Shown: piece after piece, positions 28,365 to 38,219 of the stretch | How positions within the stretch are numbered: the first letter of the stretch is position 1 | How the letters are laid out: every line of letters starts with the position of its first letter | Assembly (NCBI RefSeq): GCF_900110695.1 | Contig: NZ_FOEH01000004.1 | Location: 62,001-126,000, forward strand | Direction: 5' to 3' | From: Virgibacillus subterraneus | GTDB lineage: Bacteria > Bacillota > Bacilli > Bacillales > Amphibacillaceae | Length of the DNA: 64,000 nucleotides | The notes under the pieces: generated by a model | The model's database searches: none | What the model was told of the DNA's origin: nothing | The model's input: only the letters and a program-made list of their open reading frames with translations | Position numbers and translations under genes: made by a program

Positions 28365-30638
28365 TTATGAAGACTTTTCCTCGCTTTGTGAAACAAGCAC
28401 AGTTCGGGGTTTACTGCCTTCATACGGTCCAACTATGCCTCGGTCTTCCATAGCATCTATTAAACGAGCGGCCCGTGTATAGCCAATTCGGAATCTGCGT
28501 TGCAGCATTGATACACTGGCACTCTGCATCTCCGTTATAAGTCTAACAGCATCATCATATAAGTCATCATCAACATCCGATGTAACTTCATTAGCTTCCT
28601 CTGGTATCATCTCTTCCTGATATTTCGCTTTTTGTTGCTCAATACTATGATCAACGATCCGCTCAACCTCTTCATCAGATAAGAATGCACCTTGAACTCT
28701 AGTTGGTCTTGAGGATCCTACCGGCATGAACAGCATATCTCCGCGGCCTAAAAGTTTCTCTGCACCACCTGAGTCCAGGATTGTACGTGAATCAGTTTGG
28801 GATGACACACTGAATGCAATTCTTGATGGAATATTGGCTTTAATTACACCGGTAATTACATCAACAGAGGGCCGTTGTGTAGCCAATATCAGGTGAATAC
28901 CTGCTGCTCTTGCCATTTGTGCCAATCTAGTAATTGCATCTTCTACGTCGTTTGATGCGACCATCATCAGGTCTGCCAGCTCGTCCACTAACACGACAAT
29001 ATATGGTAGATTGGGTTGTTTTTCTTCTGATGTCTGATTGTATTTACGGATATATTCATTATAGCCTTCTATATTACGCGTCCCTGTGTCAGAGAATAGT
29101 TCATACCTTCTCTCCATTTCAGCAACCACTTTTTTCAGAGCTCGGGAAGCCTTTTTCGGATCGGTAACAACAGGTGCTAGTAAATGTGGAATACCATTAT
29201 AGACGTTAAGTTCTACTTTCTTTGGATCAATCATCATCATTTTTACTTCATGGGGTTTTGCACGCATTAATATTGTCGTGATAATTCCATTTACACAAAC
29301 ACTCTTCCCGCTTCCTGTTGCACCCGCGATAAGCAAGTGTGGCATTTTATTTAACTCAGCCACTACAGATTCACCGGATATATCTCTGCCTAGTGCAAAT
29401 AATAGTTTTGAAGCTTGCTTATTTAGTGTGCTATCCAGCACTTCTCTTAATGAGACCATCGCTATTTCCTGGTTAGGAACTTCAATTCCTACAGCTGATT
29501 TCCCAGGTATTGGCGCTTCTATTCGTATGTCTTTTGCCGCTAACGCCAGAGCAAGATCATCATGTAAGTTAACAATCTTACTAACTTTCACTCCTGCCTC
29601 AGGATATACTTCATATTTGGTAACTGCAGGACCTACATGTACCTTAGTAACCCTAGCTTTCACGCCAAAACTATTAAAAGTCCGTTCCAATTTTTTAACG
29701 GTAGCCTGAATATGTGACTTTTCATGTTGTTGTGAGCTTTGAGAAGGTTCGGCTAATAAACTTGGTGAAGGCAATATATATTCATAGTTTTCAGCTTCTG
29801 TCATCGGCAATGGATTTTCATTCTCTGGCTCTTTACCTTCTTCGTTAGATTCTTCTACTTCTTCTTCAATAGCAGGTTTAGTCGATTCATTTGGATCAAA
29901 CGAATAAGCAATATCTGTGAAATCCTCAATCACTGGTTCAACCTGATTAGTACCTGTTTCAGGTTCAGGATTCATTTCATAAATTTCTTCTCCGTTATTG
30001 ATATCCTTATTTACACGTGATTCTTTCCATTTACCTTTAATAGACTTCATAGTATTAGATATTCGTTTCGTCCATTTTGAAAAGAAGTCACCTAAGGAAA
30101 ACTCTGTAATAAAAATAAAACCAACTATGATTGAAAAAATAGCAACAATCTTTGCACCAACAGATGAAAATAAGAAATAACAAAACGCAAAAAGAATTGC
30201 TCCAGTCATCCCCCCACCTGTTTGTGTAGAGGAAATACTACCATCTATGTATGCGAAAAAATTGTTCCATGTTGTTTTAATAATTGATGTATCCTCTGAC
30301 AACAATAATAGTCTTTCATATGTCTGAATGTGCGTTATCAGTAATACACCAATAAAAATAATATAAAAGCCGATCATTTTTTTATTAGTGAAATTTGGAT
30401 AGCGTCTTTTAACCATCAACATAATTCCTGTAATCAGTAAGAAAATAGAAGCAATAAAATACCAGATTCCTAAAAAGAATCGAAAAATATATTCAAGACC
30501 TCCTGGAATTGCTCCATCACTAATAGCACTAGCACCACTTCCAAAAATAGCTAGAAAAATAAATAGTAATCCTAATAATTCAAATTTCACTTGTTTCTTT
30601 AATTGACTTTTCTTTTTTCTCCTTTTTTTCTTTGCCAA
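28365..30638 (-). CDS. spoIIIE: DNA translocase SpoIIIE
   Basis: A 757-residue FtsK/SpoIIIE motor that pumps the chromosome into the forespore. It has a basic N-terminus ([13 protein letters not shown]), four hydrophobic helices up to about residue 180, an acidic linker, then the ATPase: Walker A GATGSGKS near 440, Walker [13 protein letters not shown]. The C-terminal gamma winged helix is present ([25 protein letters not shown]). The start is the TTG at 30638 behind AGAGGTGATAATT; longer readings have no ribosome site. It follows ylzJ and tepA as in B. subtilis, and resembles SpoIIIE more than SftA by its N-terminal helices. Confidence 0.95.
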   Translation of the reverse strand: MAKKKRRKKKSQLKKQVKFELLGLLFIFLAIFGSGASAISDGAIPGGLEYIFRFFLGIWYFIASIFLLITGIMLMVKRRYPNFTNKKMIGFYIIFIGVLLITHIQTYERLLLLSEDTSIIKTTWNNFFAYIDGSISSTQTGGGMTGAILFAFCYFLFSSVGAKIVAIFSIIVGFIFITEFSLGDFFSKWTKRISNTMKSIKGKWKESRVNKDINNGEEIYEMNPEPETGTNQVEPVIEDFTDIAYSFDPNESTKPAIEEEVEESNEEGKEPENENPLPMTEAENYEYILPSPSLLAEPSQSSQQHEKSHIQATVKKLERTFNSFGVKARVTKVHVGPAVTKYEVYPEAGVKVSKIVNLHDDLALALAAKDIRIEAPIPGKSAVGIEVPNQEIAMVSLREVLDSTLNKQASKLLFALGRDISGESVVAELNKMPHLLIAGATGSGKSVCVNGIITTILMRAKPHEVKMMMIDPKKVELNVYNGIPHLLAPVVTDPKKASRALKKVVAEMERRYELFSDTGTRNIEGYNEYIRKYNQTSEEKQPNLPYIVVLVDELADLMMVASNDVEDAITRLAQMARAAGIHLILATQRPSVDVITGVIKANIPSRIAFSVSSQTDSRTILDSGGAEKLLGRGDMLFMPVGSSRPTRVQGAFLSDEEVERIVDHSIEQQKAKYQEEMIPEEANEVTSDVDDDLYDDAVRLITEMQSASVSMLQRRFRIGYTRAARLIDAMEDRGIVGPYEGSKPRTVLVSQSEEKSS

Positions 30639-30775
30639 AATTATCACCTCTATTACTTCTGGGCAGTCAATAATAACAATTGAATAGCAAACCCCTGCCA
30701 TTTTAATAGGCAAGGGCTGACTTTACAATGCAATTAATTACATTATAGCACAGATTTTTTCTGATAGCTTATACA

Positions 30776-30979
30776 TTACCGTAAAATAGTTCCAGGGTTG
30801 TAGTCACTATTCATAAAGTCCTGAGGGTCAGAGGACAATAATTGTAATAATTGATAACTTCCATCTTCTGTCTGTTCTACATATAAATCTTTTCCTTTAT
30901 AGGAAACACAGTGACGATTGGAGAAATCCTTTTCGGAATATGGAAAAATATCTGTTTCAGATAAAGGTGTATATAACAT
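30776..30979 (-). CDS. ylzJ: YlzJ-like protein
   Basis: A 67-residue protein of the YlzJ family. Family-like pieces are [13 protein letters not shown] at the start and LQLLSSDPQDFMNSDYNPGTIL near the end. Function unknown. Its ATG overlaps the tepA stop by one base (TAATG), so expression is coupled to TepA. Confidence 0.9.
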   Translation of the reverse strand: MLYTPLSETDIFPYSEKDFSNRHCVSYKGKDLYVEQTEDGSYQLLQLLSSDPQDFMNSDYNPGTILR

Positions 30980-31713
30980 TACTGCATCACCTGATCTTCT
31001 GTTTGTTTATTATTCTTAATCATTTCATTTACTTTTTTCATCGCTTCATTTACTCCCCCTACTGCATCTATCAGACCATATTCGACTGCATTATCCCCTA
31101 TAACATTTGTTCCAATATCCCGTGTAAGATTCCCTTTGGCAAACATTAATTCCTTGAATTTTTCTTCTTTTATATTCGAATGTTGAGTAACAAAGCTAAT
31201 TACTCGATCCTGCATTTTATCCATATACTCAAAAGTTTGAGGTACACCAATCACAAGTCCTGTTAATCGAATTGGATGAATGGTCATTGTGGCTGTGGGT
31301 ACAACATATGAATAATCTGTAGCTACCGCAATTGGTACACCTATTGAATGACCTCCACCTAGCACAATAGAAACAGTCGGCTTGGAAATGGATGCAATCA
31401 TTTCAGATAGTGCAAGACCTGCTTCCACATCACCACCGACTGTATTTAATAAGACAATTAGCCCTTCAATTTTAGGGTTCTGTTCAATTGCAATAAGTTG
31501 TGGCAGCAAGTGTTCGTATTTTGTTGTTTTATTTTGAGGAGGTAATTGGACATGTCCTTCAACTTGGCCGATGATAGACAATACATGAATATTGGAGTCT
31601 GGCGCTTGCGGGACATTTGATTGACCCAACTGTTGAATTTTTTGTACTAGTGAAGATGGATTTGATTGATCTTCTTGATTCTGATCATCCTTCTTTGATG
31701 GATTCTTATCCAT
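30979..31713 (-). CDS. tepA: ClpP-class serine protease TepA (translocation-enhancing)
   Basis: 244 residues, ClpP/SppA-like fold. After a polar N-terminal tail come [17 protein letters not shown], the nucleophile region [11 protein letters not shown] and the HPIRLTG segment with the catalytic His. B. subtilis TepA (YmfB) was linked to protein translocation and spore protein degradation. B. subtilis has rnjB directly upstream between dapA and tepA; it is absent here. The ribosome site is AAAAGGGAGTG. Confidence 0.91.
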   Translation of the reverse strand: MDKNPSKKDDQNQEDQSNPSSLVQKIQQLGQSNVPQAPDSNIHVLSIIGQVEGHVQLPPQNKTTKYEHLLPQLIAIEQNPKIEGLIVLLNTVGGDVEAGLALSEMIASISKPTVSIVLGGGHSIGVPIAVATDYSYVVPTATMTIHPIRLTGLVIGVPQTFEYMDKMQDRVISFVTQHSNIKEEKFKELMFAKGNLTRDIGTNVIGDNAVEYGLIDAVGGVNEAMKKVNEMIKNNKQTEDQVMQ

Positions 31714-31790
31714 TTATAGACACTCCCTTTTCTATGTTCAGTACGTATAACGTTAGTATGAACGAAGTGGAAGTTTACCATACAAGGAAT

Positions 31791-31824
31791 AAAAAATTAT
31801 CGGCATACACTGCCGATAATTTTT
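31791..31824 (-). terminator. Rho-independent terminator after dapA
   Basis: AAAAATTATCGGCA (31792-31805) and TGCCGATAATTTTT (31811-31824) are exact inverses. The stem begins right at the dapA stop and closes the dpa-asd-dap run. Confidence 0.85.
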
Positions 31825-31825
31825 A

Positions 31826-32689
31826 TTATTGAATTAACTTTTTTAACGTACTTTCTTCTTTTTCAGTAAGTGGCACCAATGGTAATCGAACACCACCAAC
31901 GTCCATACCTTTCATTTTCAATGCTGCTTTGACTGGTGTTGGTGATGGCGCAGCAAATAAACCATTCATAATAGGTAATAATTTCCGATGTAATGATGCA
32001 GCATTCTTTACATCTCCAGATTGATATGCATTAACCATTTTTCTCATTTCATTTCCGATGACATGAGAAGCAACTGAGACAACGCCATCTGCTCCAATTG
32101 CGAGCATTGGTAATGTTAATGCATCTTCTCCACAATATACACTAAAATTATCAGGTGTCCCTTCAATAACATTTGATGTCAAATTAAGATCGCCGCTGGC
32201 TTCCTTTACTGAAACAATATTTTCGATTTCACTCAAGCGGATAATTGTATCAGCATTCATTTTTATTACAGATCTACCAGGTATATTATACATCATAACC
32301 GGTAAATTTGTTTCTTTTGCAATTGTAGCAAAATGCTCATAAAGCCCTTGTTGATTAGGTTTATTATAATACGGCGTAACAAGCATTATAGCATCTACTC
32401 CAACCGCTTCCGCATCTTTTGTTAGCGCGACAGCTGAAGCTGTATTATTGCTTCCTGCACCAGCAATAACTGGAACTCTTTTTTTTACTTTCTCTACGAC
32501 GTACTTAAAGAGAGCAACCTTTTCTTCTACAGTTAATGTTGGCGACTCACCAGTGGTACCAGCAATAACCAAACCTTCACTGCCATTTTCCAGTAAATAT
32601 TCGATCAATTTGGTGGTCTGATCGAAATCAATTCTCCCACTGTTATCAAGTGGTGTCACCATTGCTGTTAAAACTTTGCCAAACTTCAT
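31826..32689 (-). CDS. dapA: 4-hydroxy-tetrahydrodipicolinate synthase
   Basis: Condenses pyruvate with aspartate semialdehyde, giving the precursor of both diaminopimelate and spore dipicolinate. 287 residues; GTTGESPTLT near 43-52 binds pyruvate and the Schiff-base lysine lies in SVKEASGD near 160. It follows dapG by 28 bases. Its product feeds DpaA/DpaB, encoded in the same cluster, so the cluster gathers both lysine/cell-wall and spore needs. Confidence 0.97.
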   Translation of the reverse strand: MKFGKVLTAMVTPLDNSGRIDFDQTTKLIEYLLENGSEGLVIAGTTGESPTLTVEEKVALFKYVVEKVKKRVPVIAGAGSNNTASAVALTKDAEAVGVDAIMLVTPYYNKPNQQGLYEHFATIAKETNLPVMMYNIPGRSVIKMNADTIIRLSEIENIVSVKEASGDLNLTSNVIEGTPDNFSVYCGEDALTLPMLAIGADGVVSVASHVIGNEMRKMVNAYQSGDVKNAASLHRKLLPIMNGLFAAPSPTPVKAALKMKGMDVGGVRLPLVPLTEKEESTLKKLIQ

Positions 32690-32717
32690 GTTAGTACACC
32701 TACCCTCTTTCTATACC

Positions 32718-33944
32718 TTATACCGCATTATCACCGCTTAATTCAAAAACATCATGTAATGCATTAACAGCAGCATTTAAATCATTTTCATGAATGAGAA
32801 CCCAAATAGTTGTGTGACTATCTGCTGATTGTAAAATCTGTACACCGGCATTGGTCAGTGATTGAACTATTCTTGAAGCAACGCCCGGAACTCCTGTCAT
32901 TCCAGCACCAACAGCGGATACCTTTGCACAATTCTCAATTATTTCTGGCTGAAAACCCAGTGTCTCCAATATATGCACTGCTTTTTTTGTATGTGCATCT
33001 GGAACTGTATAAATTACTCCTGTCGGTGAAATATTTATAAAATCAACTGAAATCCCAGCCTCGGCCATTGCTTTAAACACTTCAGACTGTAACCGATGCG
33101 CCTCTTCTTTAGTTTGTACTTTAATTTGGCTTATAGACGAAATATGAGCAATTCCAGTTATTAACCGGTCTGGAATATCTCTGGCTAATTCCTGTAATCT
33201 AGATGCAGTAACCAATGTTCCTTCTTCCTGTAAGTATGTTGACCTCACACGCATTGGAATTTTGGCCTGCATCGCAATCTCAACAGCACGAGGATGAATA
33301 ACTTTTGCTCCCTGATATGCTAAATTGCATATTTCTGTGTACGTAACAATATCTAGCGGCCTAGCCGTAGAAACAACACGCGGATCTGCAGTCATAACTC
33401 CATTTACATCGGTAAAAATATCAATACTGTCCGCTTGCAGTGCAGCACCTAGAGCAGCAGCTGTAGTATCACTGCCACCGCGACCAATCGTTGTTATTTC
33501 GCCTGTAGATGTTTGTCCTTGAAATCCAGCGACAACTACTACATCATGCTGTTCAAATTCTTTTAGGATACGCTCCGTTCTTACTTCTTTTATCTTTGCC
33601 TGGTTAAAATCATCGTTTGTAATAAATCCAGCCTGTGCTCCAGTTAAAGCTGAGGCACTTATATGACTTTTTTGAAGTTCATTTGACAAGACAACCGAAG
33701 CAATTGTCTCACCGCAGGACATTAACAAATCCAGCTCACGGTCTGAGTTATGATTCGAAGGAAAACCTATTAAATCCAGTAATGTATCTGTAGCGTACGG
33801 ATCAGGCTTACGCCCCAATGCAGATACAACAACAACTATTTTATAATCCTTAATCAGAGCATTTTTAATATGTTTAATGACATGATTTCTATTTTCTTCA
33901 GTCTGTACCGAAGTACCACCAAATTTTTGTACTAATACCTGCAT
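32718..33944 (-). CDS. dapG: Aspartokinase I (diaminopimelate-sensitive type)
   Basis: 408 residues. The kinase domain starts with VQKFGGTSVQTEENR (about 5-19) and contains FTDVNGVMTADPR; two ACT domains occupy the last ~150 residues. Makes aspartyl phosphate. In B. subtilis the copy in this position (DapG) is feedback-inhibited by meso-diaminopimelate (established); I infer the same here from position. It lies 16 bases after asd. Confidence 0.95.
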   Translation of the reverse strand: MQVLVQKFGGTSVQTEENRNHVIKHIKNALIKDYKIVVVVSALGRKPDPYATDTLLDLIGFPSNHNSDRELDLLMSCGETIASVVLSNELQKSHISASALTGAQAGFITNDDFNQAKIKEVRTERILKEFEQHDVVVVAGFQGQTSTGEITTIGRGGSDTTAAALGAALQADSIDIFTDVNGVMTADPRVVSTARPLDIVTYTEICNLAYQGAKVIHPRAVEIAMQAKIPMRVRSTYLQEEGTLVTASRLQELARDIPDRLITGIAHISSISQIKVQTKEEAHRLQSEVFKAMAEAGISVDFINISPTGVIYTVPDAHTKKAVHILETLGFQPEIIENCAKVSAVGAGMTGVPGVASRIVQSLTNAGVQILQSADSHTTIWVLIHENDLNAAVNALHDVFELSGDNAV

Positions 33945-33960
33945 TATTTCACCTCTAAAA

Positions 33961-35007
33961 TTATAGCCAGTTATTTTTGATCAAACGATCTGCAATTTGA
34001 ATCGTGTTCCATGCAGCACCCTTTACAAGATTATCCGATACAACCCATAAATGAATTCCTTTATTATTATCCAAATCTTTTCGCACGCGACCTACAAATA
34101 CTTCTTCTTTGTTTGAAGCACTCAATGGCGTTGGATATGTTTGTGTATTTGGGTCATCTTCCAGAATTACCCCTTCTGCATCCCTTAACACATTCCATAT
34201 ATCTTCTACTGCTAAACCTTCTTTTTCAACATCAACATAAACACTTTCGGCGTGCGAAGTGAAAAGAGGTAACCTAACGCATGTAGCTGCTACAGGTAAA
34301 TTAGGAGCATGCATTATTTTTTTGGTTTCATTTATCATTTTCATTTCTTCAAATGTATAACCGTTTTCCTGAAATACATCTATTTGTGGGAGTGCATTAA
34401 ATGCAATTGGATAGTGCTTTTCATCCCCTTTTACAGGTAATAACTCAGCTGTCATATCCTCATTATTTAAATATTGCTTTGTCTGATTTTCCAACTCATT
34501 ACATGCCTCGTTACCTGCCCCTGAAACTGCCTGATATGTCGAGACAATAACACGAGATATTCCGAATGCATCCTGAATTGGTTTTAAAGCAGCTACCATT
34601 TGAATAGTTGAACAGTTTGGATTTGCAATAACTCCTTTATGTGATTTAATATCTTCTTCGTTTACTTCTGGTACTACTAAAGGAACTTCATTGTCCATTC
34701 TATATGCACTTGTATTATCAACTACTACTGCTCCATGTTTTACTGCCTCAGGTGCTAACTGTTTAGAGACAGAACCTCCAGCTGAAAATAAAGCAATATC
34801 TACGCCAGCAAAACTATCTGGTGTAGCTTCTTCCACTGTTATCTCCTGATTTTTAAACAATAGCTTTGTGCCTGCTGACCGCTTTGATGATAAAAGCTTC
34901 AGCTCATTTATTGGAAAGTTCTTTTGCTCAAGTATTTGAGTGATCTTTTTGCCTACCGCTCCAGTTGCACCTACTACTGCAATATTGTATGCTGTTTTCT
35001 TTGTCAT
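33961..35007 (-). CDS. asd: Aspartate-semialdehyde dehydrogenase
   Basis: 348 residues: the N-terminal NADP-binding GATGAVGKKI (13-22) and the catalytic cysteine in ANPNCSTIQ (about 128-136) are present. It reduces aspartyl phosphate to aspartate semialdehyde for lysine, threonine, methionine and dipicolinate. A good ribosome site (GAGGTG) precedes the ATG. It sits between dpaB and dapG as in B. subtilis. Confidence 0.97.
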   Translation of the reverse strand: MTKKTAYNIAVVGATGAVGKKITQILEQKNFPINELKLLSSKRSAGTKLLFKNQEITVEEATPDSFAGVDIALFSAGGSVSKQLAPEAVKHGAVVVDNTSAYRMDNEVPLVVPEVNEEDIKSHKGVIANPNCSTIQMVAALKPIQDAFGISRVIVSTYQAVSGAGNEACNELENQTKQYLNNEDMTAELLPVKGDEKHYPIAFNALPQIDVFQENGYTFEEMKMINETKKIMHAPNLPVAATCVRLPLFTSHAESVYVDVEKEGLAVEDIWNVLRDAEGVILEDDPNTQTYPTPLSASNKEEVFVGRVRKDLDNNKGIHLWVVSDNLVKGAAWNTIQIADRLIKNNWL

Positions 35008-35040
35008 TGTAAAGACACCTCACTAATAATAAGATTCTAT

Positions 35041-35646
35041 TTATTTTACCATATTATCATACTCATGAGGTATAATTACAGGCTGAAGTTGTTTATGCTG
35101 AATTGCATGTTCAACAGTATCATGCAAATAGTCCATATCTGCGACTAACGAATTTGGTTTTTTTATAGGATCATCTTGGCCATATGGAATAAAATAAATA
35201 AATTTGCTTGCCATTAATCTCATTAAATTCACGCCATTTAGTCCAAGTGCATCATTAGTGGCTATTCCAAGAACAACTGGATTTTGATTTCGCATTGTTG
35301 CTTTTGCTGCCATTAATACAGGTGAATCTGTTAATGCATTTGCCATTTTACTTAATGAATTTCCAGTTAATGGAGCAATCACCATACAATCTAAAGGCAA
35401 TTTTGGTCCTAATGGTTCCGCTTCGGGCATTGTTGTAATGACGCTTTTTCCAGTAATGGATTCTATTTTTGCAACATAATCTTCTGCTTTGCCAAACTTG
35501 GTATCTGTGGTTCTGACTGTATACGTAACGATCGGTATTACATCTGCCCCAGCCTCAACTAGACGTTCCAGTTGAGGAAATACTTTGTCATACGTACAAT
35601 GTGATCCAGTAAATCCAAATCCGATTCTTTTTCCTTCTAATGACAT
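35041..35646 (-). CDS. dpaB: Dipicolinate synthase subunit B (SpoVFB)
   Basis: 201 residues, flavoprotein-like fold: GKRIGFGFTGSHCTYDKVFP at the N-terminus and DCMVIAPLTGNSLSKMANALTDSPVLMAAKATMRN in mid-protein are the FMN-binding family blocks. With DpaA it makes dipicolinic acid in the mother cell. Its ATG overlaps the dpaA stop (TAATG). 33 bases separate it from asd. Confidence 0.96.
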   Translation of the reverse strand: MSLEGKRIGFGFTGSHCTYDKVFPQLERLVEAGADVIPIVTYTVRTTDTKFGKAEDYVAKIESITGKSVITTMPEAEPLGPKLPLDCMVIAPLTGNSLSKMANALTDSPVLMAAKATMRNQNPVVLGIATNDALGLNGVNLMRLMASKFIYFIPYGQDDPIKKPNSLVADMDYLHDTVEHAIQHKQLQPVIIPHEYDNMVK

Positions 35647-36530
35647 TATATACGTTCCTCCTCATTAGTTAAAAATTGCTTAATTACATCGGCCAATATT
35701 TTGCCTGCAGTCTTCGGCGCTACTATACCCGGTAGACTTCTGGCTAAAATTGCCTTAATACCTCGTTGGTCTGCATAAGCAAAATCTGTACCTCCAGGCT
35801 TTGAAGCAAGATCAATAATAAATGCATGTGACGGAAGCTGTTGAATAGATTCTTTTTTTACAACTTGTGCTGGGACTGTATTGATTAATAAGTCGCACTC
35901 ATTTGTATGTTCATGTAATTTTTCAAATGGAATAGCTGTATGTCCCATTTCAGTAATTCTTGCTAAATCCATAATACTTCTAGCACAGACAGAAACTTCC
36001 GCCCCAAGGGCAGAGAATTTATTTGCTACTGTGTTGCCTACTCTGCCAAATCCAACCACAATTACTCGTGATGAGTGTATCGTATAGTCTGTATGTTCGA
36101 TTGCCATCATTATTGTTCCTTCAGCAGTAGGAATTGAGTTGTATATAGCTACATCATCCCGATTAAATAATGGTATAAGCGAAACATGAAGTTCATCTGT
36201 AACAGAAGTTAAAAAGTCATTTGTTATGCCAGTAAATACGAGTGTTGATTTTTTTAACTGTGCAAACCACTGTTTTGTTAATTTAATTTCCTGATCAGAA
36301 AAAACTGTCTCAACATACCCTTTACTATTTGTTCCAGTTATTGGAAGAATAACTGCATCTAGTTTTGCTTGCTCTAATTCGACAAAATCAACTTGTTTTA
36401 ATCCTGTGAATCCTTGTTCCAACTTATCGAATCCAACTAAATAAATGGTTGTATCAGGCAGTGTTTGCAACTGTCGTATCAATTCCAGGTAACGTGCATC
36501 TCCACCTATAACAGCGATTACTTGATTCAT
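35646..36530 (-). CDS. dpaA: Dipicolinate synthase subunit A (SpoVFA)
   Basis: 294 residues; the NAD(P)-binding motif VVGFGRVGNTVA lies at about 157-168, and the rest follows the DpaA family. It is the dehydrogenase half of dipicolinate synthase, made late in the mother cell. A sigma-K-type promoter (36578-36606) lies about 50 bases upstream, matching the known control of spoVF. A strong terminator separates it from ymxH. Confidence 0.96.
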   Translation of the reverse strand: MNQVIAVIGGDARYLELIRQLQTLPDTTIYLVGFDKLEQGFTGLKQVDFVELEQAKLDAVILPITGTNSKGYVETVFSDQEIKLTKQWFAQLKKSTLVFTGITNDFLTSVTDELHVSLIPLFNRDDVAIYNSIPTAEGTIMMAIEHTDYTIHSSRVIVVGFGRVGNTVANKFSALGAEVSVCARSIMDLARITEMGHTAIPFEKLHEHTNECDLLINTVPAQVVKKESIQQLPSHAFIIDLASKPGGTDFAYADQRGIKAILARSLPGIVAPKTAGKILADVIKQFLTNEEERI

Positions 36531-36577
36531 CGTCGAAAAACCCCTCCAGACATACTTTCACTAAATTCATTTCTTTA

Positions 36578-36606
36578 TAGCTTATGTGCGTATCATGGGT
36601 TAGTGA
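36578..36606 (-). promoter_or_regulatory. Sigma-K-type promoter of dpaA-dpaB
   Basis: On the minus strand TCACT (36606-36602), a 15-base spacer, then CATAAGCTA (36586-36578). The -10 matches sigma-K CATAnnnTA exactly and the -35 has the AC core. Confidence 0.6.
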
Positions 36607-36614
36607 TTAGCAAA

Positions 36615-36653
36615 AACAAAAAAAAGGCTAGTATCATAAAAATGACACTAGCC
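36615..36653 (-). terminator. Rho-independent terminator after ymxH
   Basis: GGCTAGTATCAT (36626-36637) pairs with ATGACACTAGCC (36642-36653) with one mismatch; eight or more T residues follow on the minus strand. It isolates the sporulation genes dpaAB from ymxH. Confidence 0.85.
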
Positions 36654-36671
36654 CATAACGTGAATACTACC

Positions 36672-36905
36672 CTAATCGATTTCAATCATAATCATATCTT
36701 CGCCAATTTTTTTAATTGAGCTCCATCTGATTTTTGTTTCTTCGCCTTCTTTTTTTAAACCAAACCATTTGTAATTCGGAATGACAAATGATTCAATTTG
36801 ACCTGTCTTTTCATTGATTTCAAGATCTGTCTGACCTAATATACCCAACCGTGATCCATGGTTGACATTAACAATTTCTTTACCGCTAATATCCTTATAG
36901 CGCAT
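36672..36905 (-). CDS. ymxH: YlmC/YmxH family PRC-barrel protein
   Basis: 77 residues, the small beta-barrel family known as YlmC/YmxH in Bacilli, with RYKDISGKEIVNVNHGSRLG at the start and WSSIKKIGEDMIMI near the end. Some members relate to sporulation; the molecular role is not established to me. It follows mlpA by about 60 bases, as in B. subtilis. Confidence 0.9.
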   Translation of the reverse strand: MRYKDISGKEIVNVNHGSRLGILGQTDLEINEKTGQIESFVIPNYKWFGLKKEGEETKIRWSSIKKIGEDMIMIEID

Positions 36906-36966
36906 ATGATCGCCCCCATGATTGTCTAGCTAATAGTATATATATGCTATTTAACCTAATCTATGA

Positions 36967-38190
36967 TTAGGAAGTTGTTTTAGGTGCAATTAATGCACTT
37001 GATGGAGATTGTTCAAATATCGTCTTAATTACTTTCTGTATTTTTTCATGATTAACTGCATCAATCTCCTGAATCATCTCATCCAATGATCGATGCCTGT
37101 TTAAAAGTAATTCATTTCTTCCATTACGGCTCATACGACTGCTGGTGCTCTCTAAGCTTAGCATGAGGTTCCCTTTTAACTGTTCTTTACTATTTTTTAG
37201 TTCTTTATCCGTCAGACCATTATTTATCAGCTTTTCCACTGTTTGATTAATTGTATCTTGCAGTTGTGGTAATTGTTCTTTACCAGTTCCAGCATAAATT
37301 GTTAGCATTCCGCTATCCTGAAATGACGCATGATAAGAAAACACAGCATAAGCTAATCCTTGCTTCTCTCTAACTTCCTGAAAAAGCCTTGAACTCATAC
37401 TGCCGCCTAGTACGTTATTCATAATTATCAAACTGTACATATCCTCATTTCCGACAGCCAGACCATTATATCCTAAACATAAATGAGCCTGTTCAGTATC
37501 TTTATTTCGTTCAATATTATTTGCTAAAAATGCAGGTTTCTTTAATTTTACACGCTCTGAGTCTGATTCATAATTGCCAAAATAACCTTCGACTGTTTTA
37601 ATAAATGATTCATCTACATTACCTGCAACAGAAACTACTACATTTTGCGGAGTATAGCTCTCTTTTATATATTCCCTCAATGAATTCGGTTTAAAGGAAA
37701 GTAACTGCTCTTCTGATCCTAAAATTGGATATCCTAAAGGATGATCCCCATATGAAGCACGAGCCAGAATATCATGAACGATGTCATCTGGTGTATCTTC
37801 ATACATTTTTATTTCCTCCAAAACAACTTTTTTCTCACGTTCCATTTCTTCCTCATCAAAGGTAGAATTAAAGAACATATCAGCTAAAATTTCAAGAGCA
37901 TATTCCTTATGTGTATCGATAACTTTAGCATAAAAACACGTGTATTCTTTCGATGTAAATGCATTAACTTGTCCACCTATTGCATCAAAGGCTTCTGCAA
38001 TATCCTGTGGAGATCTTTTTATAGTCCCCTTAAAAAACATATGTTCAAGAAAATGGGAAATTCCATTTGTTCCCTCTGATTCATTTCTCGATCCAGTTAA
38101 TATCCAAATACCAATTGTTACAGAGCGTACAGCAGGTATATTTTCTAACACAATTCGAAGTCCATTATTACTAGTATGTTTCTCTACCAA
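36967..38190 (-). CDS. mlpA: M16-family zinc peptidase MlpA (YmxG)
   Basis: 407 residues with an intact HxxEH (HFLEH at about 48-52, in GISHFLEHMFFKGT) and the downstream glutamate region. Homologous to mitochondrial processing peptidase beta. In B. subtilis the protein affects expression of some degradative enzymes. The start is TTG behind AGGAGGAAATAC. Distinct from YmfH, which lies 16 kb away. Confidence 0.94.
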   Translation of the reverse strand: MVEKHTSNNGLRIVLENIPAVRSVTIGIWILTGSRNESEGTNGISHFLEHMFFKGTIKRSPQDIAEAFDAIGGQVNAFTSKEYTCFYAKVIDTHKEYALEILADMFFNSTFDEEEMEREKKVVLEEIKMYEDTPDDIVHDILARASYGDHPLGYPILGSEEQLLSFKPNSLREYIKESYTPQNVVVSVAGNVDESFIKTVEGYFGNYESDSERVKLKKPAFLANNIERNKDTEQAHLCLGYNGLAVGNEDMYSLIIMNNVLGGSMSSRLFQEVREKQGLAYAVFSYHASFQDSGMLTIYAGTGKEQLPQLQDTINQTVEKLINNGLTDKELKNSKEQLKGNLMLSLESTSSRMSRNGRNELLLNRHRSLDEMIQEIDAVNHEKIQKVIKTIFEQSPSSALIAPKTTS

Positions 38191-38219
38191 AGTATTTCCT
38201 CCTAAAATCCATCCAAATG

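Noticed and set aside
29278-29709. A 143-codon open frame on the + strand
   Set aside because: Antisense to the SpoIIIE motor domain; the sequence is Ser/Thr/Ala-rich as expected from a mirror frame.
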